Assembly: GCA_028280305.1 (NCBI GenBank)
Contig: JANQMC010000118.1
Span: 1 to 36,275, forward strand
From: Pelagibius sp.
Lineage (GTDB): Bacteria; Pseudomonadota; Alphaproteobacteria; Kiloniellales; Kiloniellaceae
Length of the DNA: 36,275 nucleotides
Direction of reading: 5' to 3'
A program made the translations under genes and the position numbers. Positions 31,282 to 36,275 of the stretch are shown here, in pieces. A model generated the notes under the pieces. The model saw only the letters and a list, made by a program, of their open reading frames with translations. It did no database searches and was not told the origin of the DNA. Positions within the stretch are counted from its first letter, which is position 1. Each line of letters opens with the position of its first letter.

Positions 31282-32442
31282 TCAGACGGCGGCGAAGCCG
31301 GCCGGCGGGTCCAGATTCGGCGCCAGGGCAGGCGGACTGGTGAGGCTCAGCACCTTGAACAGGCTACCCATCTCGGCGGGGTCGACCAGCCGCTGCCTGG
31401 CCGCCTCTATCTCCTCGGCCTTTGCCGGGGCGGTGGCGCTGAGGTGAGCCGCCCGGGTGTCGATGCCGAGCGCCTGCAGGAAAGCGCCCTGCTCGACCGG
31501 GCCATAGGCCTGCGCCCCGGCGGCCACCGCAGCGGCGGCGAGGCTTTGGAAGTCGATATGGGCGGTCAGGTCGGCCCGGCCGGGATCGCTGAGGACGTCG
31601 TGATAGCGGTGCCGGCGCAGCGCCTGCAGTGTCGGTCCGCTGGCGGAGCGGGCCGGGCCGTAGTCGATGATCAGGGCCGCGCCCGGCTGCTGCGCCAGAT
31701 GTTCGCCGAGATAGGCGGCCAGGGAAAGCCCGGCCGGGCAAAGCTCCACCAGGCTGCCGGGTTCGGCGTCGCGCAGACTTTCAGGGATCAGGGCGGCGTT
31801 CAGCGGGCTCGGCGGGGCGAGGCCGAAAGCCAGCGTGTCACCGCCTTGGGCCAGCACCACCACGCGCTCAGCCCAGCCCGCCGCCGTTTTTTCGAACTGG
31901 CGGATCGGCAGGGCGTCGAAAAACTCATTGGCGACCAGCAGCAGCGGCGCCTCGGGCAGCTCGGCCAGGGTGTCGATCCAGGTGACCCTCTGGTCGGCGA
32001 GGCTGCGGCGCTGCGCCTGCCGCAGGCTGGGACTGACCTCCACCAGATGGATGTCGACGGCTTTCAGGAAGTCCGGCACCGCCCGGCAGGCCCGCAAGGC
32101 GTCGGCCATCAGGGTGCCGCGGCCCGGGCCCAGTTCCACCAGCAGGCAGGGATCGGGGCTGCCCAGACGCAGCCAGCAGTCGGCGAGCCAGAGGCCGATC
32201 AGCTCGCCGAACATCTGGCTGACCTCCGGCGCGGTGACGAAGTCGCCGCCCAAATTGTCCCCCAAATCGTCCCCCAGATTTTCTGGGCCCGGCTTGGGTG
32301 CGCCCAGCGGATCGCCGGACATGTAGTAGCCCGCAGTCGGATGGGTCAGGCAAAGCCCCATGTAGTCGGCGATGCTCATCGGTCCTTGCCGCTCGATCCG
32401 TTTCACCACCTCGTCAAGGAGGGACATGGGGGGGAGGGGCAT
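31282..32442 (-). CDS. SAM-dependent methyltransferase, MidA/NDUFAF7 family
   Basis: This 386-residue protein belongs to the DUF185 family, whose mitochondrial member NDUFAF7 methylates an arginine of a complex I subunit. Motifs: PMSIADYMGLCLTHPTAGYY, GGDFVTAPEVSQMFGELIGL, the SAM site LLVELGPGRGTLMADALR (about residues 97-114), and VANEFFDALPIRQFEK. An insert of about 15 residues with the internal repeat LGDDLGDNLGGD (56-67) splits the normally tight junction between GYYM.GDPLG and GGDF. The first Met may be residue 1 or 6. It lies between lgt and pgeF, a frequent alphaproteobacterial order. Confidence 0.92.
   Translation of the reverse strand: MPLPPMSLLDEVVKRIERQGPMSIADYMGLCLTHPTAGYYMSGDPLGAPKPGPENLGDDLGDNLGGDFVTAPEVSQMFGELIGLWLADCWLRLGSPDPCLLVELGPGRGTLMADALRACRAVPDFLKAVDIHLVEVSPSLRQAQRRSLADQRVTWIDTLAELPEAPLLLVANEFFDALPIRQFEKTAAGWAERVVVLAQGGDTLAFGLAPPSPLNAALIPESLRDAEPGSLVELCPAGLSLAAYLGEHLAQQPGAALIIDYGPARSASGPTLQALRRHRYHDVLSDPGRADLTAHIDFQSLAAAAVAAGAQAYGPVEQGAFLQALGIDTRAAHLSATAPAKAEEIEAARQRLVDPAEMGSLFKVLSLTSPPALAPNLDPPAGFAAV
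32249..32284. repeat. 12-bp in-frame repeat within midA
   Basis: Three 12-bp units of the type CCCAAATTGTCC, each diverged by one to three bases, run across 32249-32284. On the coding strand they specify L-G-D-D / L-G-D-N / L-G-G-D. The expansion is in phase, so the protein stays intact. Confidence 0.75.
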
Positions 32443-32455
32443 GGAGCGGCGGTTC

Positions 32456-33286
32456 TCAGCGCGGTTTGCGCAGGGCCCAGACCGTAACGATCAGGCCGAC
32501 CAGGAACATCGGAAAGGAAAGCACCTGACCCATGGTGATGCCCTGGACGATGAAGCCGAGGAAGTCGTCGGGCTCACGGTAAAGCTCGGCGACGCTGCGG
32601 GTCACGGCATAGCCCATCATGAAGACGCCGGAGACGAGACCGGTGCGCTGCAGAGCGCCGCGGCGCACCATGATGTAGAGCACGATGAACAGCAGCAGGC
32701 CTTCCAGCAAGGCCTCGTAGATCTGGCTGGGATGGCGGGCGATGGGCCCGGCGGCAGGGTGGGGGAAGACCATGGCCCAGGGCACCGTGGAGGCATCGGC
32801 GGCGCGGCCGTAGAGCTCCCCATTGATGAAGTTGGCGATGCGCCCGAGGAACAGCCCGATGGGCGTGGCGGCGCCGACGATGTCCGACAGCGTGAAATAG
32901 CTGACCCCGCGGCTGCGGGTGAACAGCAGGATCGCCGCCAGGACGCCCAGCATGCCGCCGTGAAAGCTCATCCCGCCCTGCCAGATCACCAGGATCTCCA
33001 GAGGGTTCTGGAGATAGTAGCCGGGCTTGTAGAACAGCACATAGCCGAGACGCCCGCCGAGCACCACGCCGAGGGTCGCCCAGAGCAGGAAGTCGTCGAA
33101 GTCGACGGGCTTCAGGCGATGCGGCGGCAGCTTGGTCATCCAGCGGCAATAGGCCCAGGCCAGCAGCAGCCCGGCGATGTAGGCCAGGGCGTACCATCTG
33201 ATATCGAAGATCCAGATGCTGAAGGCAACCTGATCGAAGTTCGGATGCTGCAGAACCAGAAAGCTGGGAAGCAGGGTTTCGATCAT
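32456..33286 (-). CDS. lgt: prolipoprotein diacylglyceryl transferase
   Basis: This 276-residue inner-membrane enzyme with seven predicted helices attaches diacylglycerol from phosphatidylglycerol to the lipobox Cys of prolipoproteins. Key blocks are IRWYALAYIAGLLLAWAYCR, LGGRLGYVLFYKPGYY, WQGGMSFHGGMLG with the conserved His, and the signature GRIANFINGELYGR with its catalytic Arg; HPSQIYEALLEG follows. It lies 6 nt downstream of hldD and 13 nt upstream of the midA start. Lipoproteins such as the one at 21515 are likely substrates. Confidence 0.97.
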   Translation of the reverse strand: MIETLLPSFLVLQHPNFDQVAFSIWIFDIRWYALAYIAGLLLAWAYCRWMTKLPPHRLKPVDFDDFLLWATLGVVLGGRLGYVLFYKPGYYLQNPLEILVIWQGGMSFHGGMLGVLAAILLFTRSRGVSYFTLSDIVGAATPIGLFLGRIANFINGELYGRAADASTVPWAMVFPHPAAGPIARHPSQIYEALLEGLLLFIVLYIMVRRGALQRTGLVSGVFMMGYAVTRSVAELYREPDDFLGFIVQGITMGQVLSFPMFLVGLIVTVWALRKPR

Positions 33287-33292
33287 AAGGCC

Positions 33293-34276
33293 TCAGAGAT
33301 AGGGATCGGGTTTGACGAGGAAGTCCTTTACGTAGCGCGCGACGCCGTCCTCCAGCTCTGTGAAGGGTTTGTCGTAGCCCGCCGCGCGCAGCCGTGCGGT
33401 GGTGGCTTCGGTGAAGTATTGATACTTGTCGCGGATCGCCTCGGGGGTCGGCACGTAGCTGATGTTCTCCGGCCGGTCCATGGCGGCGAAGACCGCGCGG
33501 GCCAGGTCGGCGAAGCTGCGCGCCTTGCCGGTACCGACATTGAACAGGCCGTTGACGGAAGGGTTGTCGTAGAGCCAGAGCATCACGTCGACGCAGTCGC
33601 CGACCCAGATGAAGTCGCGCAGTTGCCCGCCGTCGGCATAGTCGGGATGATGGGACTGAAAGAGCTTGGCCGGCTCGCCGCGGCTCAACTGCCCGAAGAG
33701 ATGAAAGGCGACGCTGGCCTGGCCGCCCTTGTGATACTCGTTGGGGCCATAGACGTTGAAGAACTTCAGGCCGGCCCACTGACTGGGCGCCGGTGCCTCC
33801 AGCGCCAGGCGGCGCATGACCCAGCGGTCGAAAAGATGCTTCGACCAGCCGTAGCCGTTGAGCGGACGCAGCCCGGCCAGATAGTCGCGGGAGGCATCGT
33901 CGTCGAAGCCCTCCGCGCCCGCGCCGTAGGTTGCCGCCGAAGAAGCGTAGATCAGCGGTATCTCTTCCTGGGTGCAATGATCCCAGAACACTTTGGAGAG
34001 ACGGAAATTGTTCGCCATCAAGGCGTCGCCGTCGCTCTCCGTCGTCGCCGAGATGGCGCCCAGGTGGAATACACCCTTCAGGCGGCCTTCCGCCCAGCGC
34101 AGGAAATCGGGCAGTTCCTCCGGCGGGATCACGTCTTCCAGGTCGTGATGCGCCAGATTGCGCCACTTGTCGCCTTGGCCCAGGCGGTCGCAGACGACCA
34201 CCGCCTCGCCGCGTTCGGCCAGGGACGCGACCAGATTGGAGCCGATGAATCCGGCACCGCCGGTAACAAGAAGCAT
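33293..34276 (-). CDS. hldD: ADP-L-glycero-D-manno-heptose 6-epimerase
   Basis: This 327-residue short-chain epimerase makes the ADP-heptose for the lipopolysaccharide core. NADP-binding LLVTGGAGFIGSNL is at the start, VFHLGAISATTESD around 70, IYASSAATYGAG, catalytic Y-x3-K in NGYGWSKHLFDRW, and the HldD-specific GLKFFNVYGPNEYHKGGQAS. The start at 34276 is used because the Rossmann motif begins at residue 2 and a candidate promoter lies at 34331-34360; the reading to 34369 is not family-like. It is the first gene of hldD-lgt-midA-pgeF-M24. Confidence 0.95.
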   Translation of the reverse strand: MLLVTGGAGFIGSNLVASLAERGEAVVVCDRLGQGDKWRNLAHHDLEDVIPPEELPDFLRWAEGRLKGVFHLGAISATTESDGDALMANNFRLSKVFWDHCTQEEIPLIYASSAATYGAGAEGFDDDASRDYLAGLRPLNGYGWSKHLFDRWVMRRLALEAPAPSQWAGLKFFNVYGPNEYHKGGQASVAFHLFGQLSRGEPAKLFQSHHPDYADGGQLRDFIWVGDCVDVMLWLYDNPSVNGLFNVGTGKARSFADLARAVFAAMDRPENISYVPTPEAIRDKYQYFTEATTARLRAAGYDKPFTELEDGVARYVKDFLVKPDPYL

Positions 34277-34330
34277 CTTCGGGGCGTTCCTTTGCTGTGC
34301 GCCGCCTTTGCCGAAGCCGCGCTGCGCCCT

Positions 34331-34360
34331 CTTATAGGAGCGCGCCTCCACGCTCCGCAA
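34331..34360 (-). promoter_or_regulatory. candidate promoter of the hldD-lgt operon
   Basis: On the minus strand TTGCGG (34360-34355) and TATAAG (34336-34331) are 18 nt apart. Transcription would start near 34324, about 48 nt before the hldD ATG. This also argues against the longer hldD reading frame. Found by eye. Confidence 0.5.
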
Positions 34361-34393
34361 GCCCACCATCGCAAGGGATGGATGGCGGTTTTC

Positions 34394-35440
34394 TCAGTTG
34401 GGGGCCGGAAGCAGGCCCGCCGTGGCTTCGGCCCGCGCCGCGCGTTCGGCAGGTAAAAGCGGGATCAGGCCGCGCCGGGTCAGGTAGCCGCCGGTGCCGG
34501 AGGCCGCCTCGCCGGCAATTTCCGCCACATAGCTGCGCAGGCCCGGGATGCTGTCGAGGTGCTGGCGCTTGACGTAGAGATAGAGCGCCCGCGAGGGGCC
34601 GTAGCGGCCGTCGGCAATGCTGGCGGCGGAGGGCGCCACACCGTCGACGGCGACGGCCTGCAGGCGCTCCGTGTTGTCCTGCTGAAAGTTGAAGGCGAAG
34701 ATGCCGAGGGCGTCCGGGTTGCGGTCCAGCCGGTCCAGCACCTGCCTGTCCTCCGTTGCGACCTGAACGAAAACGCCGTCATCGCGCAGGGCCGTTGCCG
34801 CTTCGGGCGCCTTTGCGCTTCTTTTTGCCTTCGGCGTCATGATCAGGTCCATGAAGACGCCGCGGTGGGGGCTGGTGCGCGGGGGCCCCAGCACTTCAAT
34901 GGGCTTCACCGGCAGGGCAAAATCGATGTCGCTCCAGAGCTTGTAGGGGTTGCCGCCGCCCGCGCCCTCTGCGGCCAGCGCCAGCAGGATTTGTTGAGGC
35001 GTCAGGCTGAGCGCTGCGCCGCGCCGCGACTTTGCCAGGACCACCGCCTGATGGCCGATCTTCACCTCGATCGGGCTGATGCCCTTTTGCCGGCAGGCGG
35101 CAGCCTCATCGGCCGCGATGGGCCGTTCGGCGGTGACGATGTCCGGATGCTCCGCGCCGAGACCGGCACAGAAGAGGCGGAAGCCGGCGCTGCTGCCGTT
35201 GGCCTCCACCAAGGGAGTCTTGTGACCGGTTTTCACGTGGAAGGCCTCGGCGCTCGCAAGGGCCAGAGGAAAGACCGTGGCGGCGCCGACCACGTTGATG
35301 CGCTCGCGTTCTCCGGCCAGGGCGCCGGCGGTCACACCCAGGCCGGCAAGGCAGACGACAGCAAGAGCGGCGAGAACCCGGCCCTGCGTCCTGCGGTATC
35401 GTTTGTCGACCGGCTTCCCGGATCTTCGCTCGCGACCCAT
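34394..35440 (-). CDS. PstS-type substrate-binding protein
   Basis: This 348-residue exported protein has a basic N terminus and a signal segment (RVLAALAVVCLAGLGVTAGA, cleavage near ALAGE). The mature part is a type II periplasmic binding protein of the phosphate class: INVVGAATVFPLALASAEAF, NGSSAGFRLFCAGLGAEHPD, IVTAERPIAADEAAACRQKG and LGIFAFNFQQ. The start at 35440 follows AGGGGAAAG; the longer frame to 35527 is unsupported. No PstC, PstA, PstB or PhoU gene is nearby, so it is an orphan and may serve a sensing or scavenging role. It lies between hldD and ubiK, divergent from ubiK. Confidence 0.87.
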   Translation of the reverse strand: MGRERRSGKPVDKRYRRTQGRVLAALAVVCLAGLGVTAGALAGERERINVVGAATVFPLALASAEAFHVKTGHKTPLVEANGSSAGFRLFCAGLGAEHPDIVTAERPIAADEAAACRQKGISPIEVKIGHQAVVLAKSRRGAALSLTPQQILLALAAEGAGGGNPYKLWSDIDFALPVKPIEVLGPPRTSPHRGVFMDLIMTPKAKRSAKAPEAATALRDDGVFVQVATEDRQVLDRLDRNPDALGIFAFNFQQDNTERLQAVAVDGVAPSAASIADGRYGPSRALYLYVKRQHLDSIPGLRSYVAEIAGEAASGTGGYLTRRGLIPLLPAERAARAEATAGLLPAPN

Positions 35441-35529
35441 CTTTCCCCTGTTGCCCCCTGCTGCACGGCTCTCCCCGGATTCGGGAGCGCCAAGTGAAAC
35501 GCCTTCCCGTTGGGGGCGCAAGGCCACGG

Positions 35530-35558
35530 TTGAAGCGGCTCTCCCCCATGGTCATATT
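35530..35558 (+). promoter_or_regulatory. candidate promoter of ubiK
   Basis: TTGAAG (35530-35535) and CATATT (35553-35558) are 17 nt apart. Transcription would start near 35565, 30 nt before the ubiK ATG. Four matches to consensus in each box. Found by eye. Confidence 0.45.
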
Positions 35559-35594
35559 ACCGGCTGGCCCAAAGAGCGTAGGAAGGACCTGGCC

Positions 35595-35927
35595 ATGCAG
35601 AGCGAAAACAAGATCCTGGACGATATGGCCCGTGTGGCCAGCAGCGCCATGGGCGTGGCGGCGGGCATGCGCAGCGAGGTCGAGGCCCGGATCCGCGAAC
35701 AGATGGAACGGCTTCTCGCGCAGATGGATCTTGTCTCCCGCGAGGAATTCGATGCGGTCAAGGCGGTGGCCGTTGCCGCCCGCGAAGAACAGGAAGCACT
35801 GAGCGCCAAGCTGGCCGCGCTCGAGGCCCGTCTCGCGGCGATGGAAAAGGCCAAGCCCAAGGCTCAATCCAAGACCCCATCCAAGACCCCATCTAAGACC
35901 GGGACCGCGTCACAGGGCGACGGCTGA
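35595..35927 (+). CDS. ubiK: UbiK-family ubiquinone biosynthesis accessory factor
   Basis: This 110-residue protein of the BMFP (DUF526) family contains MQSENKILDDMARVASSAMG, an amphipathic helix, and EEFDAVKAVAVAAREEQEAL, the start of a C-terminal coiled coil to about residue 85. UbiK binds UbiJ and helps aerobic ubiquinone synthesis in E. coli; related proteins form trimers that bind membranes. The last 25 residues are Lys/Ser/Thr/Pro-rich with a tandem SKTP unit and look disordered. GGAAGGA lies 8 nt before the ATG. It is divergent from the binding-protein gene and precedes a YbjN-like gene. Confidence 0.9.
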   Translation: MQSENKILDDMARVASSAMGVAAGMRSEVEARIREQMERLLAQMDLVSREEFDAVKAVAVAAREEQEALSAKLAALEARLAAMEKAKPKAQSKTPSKTPSKTGTASQGDG

Positions 35928-36109
35928 GTCCTTTCCGTCCGGCATCTCCTATCCACAGCCCTCCGCAGCTCTGGCGCAATTCCTTTGTTGCACAGCGGAA
36001 TCGAATGAGGCACGCTACATGTGGTAGCGGCGGCGTCGCATAATTCCATATGTCGGGGCGAGTGAGGCGCTGGAGCCCTGCCACTGCCAACCGAAGAGGC
36101 CGTATCGAC

Positions 36110-36275
36110 ATGGTAGAACTCGTCCAAGACTCCCACCAGCCGGTCAACCCCCTCGACCTTCTCGAAGAGCTCGGCGGCGCCAATGATTGGGCCTGCGACC
36201 GCCACAGTGAATCGGAACTGCTCATCGAAATGTCCGGTCACTGGTGCGAATATCATATGTATTCAGTCTGGCAGG
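36110..36275 (+). CDS. YbjN-domain protein, 5' part (cut by window end)
   Basis: A reading frame of 55 codons runs to the end of the window without a stop. It begins MVELVQDSHQPVNPLDLLEE and contains GANDWACDRHSESELLIEMS and WCEYHMYSVWQ, which matches the N terminus of alphaproteobacterial YbjN-like proteins. These are chaperone-like small proteins of uncertain role. It lies 182 bp after ubiK; this order is common, often followed by proC, which would lie past the edge. The gap 35928-36109 contains a TTGCAC box at 35988-35993 but no convincing -10. Confidence 0.8.
   Translation, partial: MVELVQDSHQPVNPLDLLEELGGANDWACDRHSESELLIEMSGHWCEYHMYSVWQ

Noticed and set aside
30169..32487. 772-codon frame antisense to the M24 gene, pgeF and midA
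   Set aside because: It spans three real genes on the other strand, which no real gene would do, and lacks domains.
32372..34456. 694-codon frame antisense to lgt and hldD
   Set aside because: Shadow of two conserved genes; no motif found.

Overview
The window is GC-rich chromosomal DNA with tightly packed, often ATGA-coupled genes. It looks like an alphaproteobacterium, probably in the broad Rhodospirillales group. The support is gene content and order as I know them from that class: divergent moxR-DUF58-DUF4159 and DUF1285-Nudix-cca blocks, petABC with a Rieske protein, cytochrome b and cytochrome c1, prs-rplY-pth-ychF, lgt-midA-pgeF, and ubiK-ybjN. The genus is not determined. I see no rRNA or tRNA gene, CRISPR array, insertion sequence or prophage.

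Region 1 (1-3753, + strand): a TRAP transporter small and large permease pair, a universal stress protein and a TauA-like periplasmic binding protein. The TRAP binding protein is not in the window and may lie just upstream. Region 2 (3766-11143, - strand): a probable five-gene unit, moxR, DUF58 protein, BatA-like/DUF4159 membrane protein, VWA membrane protein and tspO. Two of its junctions overlap by ATGA. Region 3 (11288-14114, + strand, divergent from moxR): DUF1285 protein, CoA pyrophosphatase, small membrane protein and CCA-adding enzyme. It ends in a very strong hairpin shared with the convergent trmL-hemF pair (14248-15611).

Region 4 (15687-20859, + strand): a candidate promoter, petA-petB-petC (cytochrome bc1), a terminator, S-methyl-5'-thioadenosine phosphorylase, a VOC-fold protein and a two-hairpin intergenic palindrome. 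Region 5 (20879-24593): a DUF302 protein, a lipoprotein, and a TetR repressor divergent from a carboxymuconolactone-decarboxylase-like protein. Related operator-like sites sit at both promoters. Two gene-poor stretches follow, with a candidate 45-residue ORF, strong hairpins and a secreted OB-fold protein. Region 6 (24609-29192, - strand): prs, rplY, pth, ychF and a dienelactone hydrolase. A candidate 22-residue membrane ORF lies upstream of prs, and its ribosome binding site appears to be part of a 14-bp tandem repeat.

Region 7 (29305-35440, - strand): a substrate-binding protein of PstS type, then hldD-lgt-midA-pgeF and an M24/creatinase-fold hydrolase. These serve envelope building (heptose, lipoproteins, peptidoglycan editing) and complex I assembly. 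Region 8 (35530-end, + strand): ubiK and the start of a YbjN-like gene cut by the window edge. The window therefore holds several respiratory-chain functions (bc1 complex, a MidA complex I factor, a UbiK ubiquinone factor, HemF). The least understood unit is the MoxR/VWA operon. The other unusual features are small ones: repeat-derived expansions, tiny ORFs and large intergenic hairpins.
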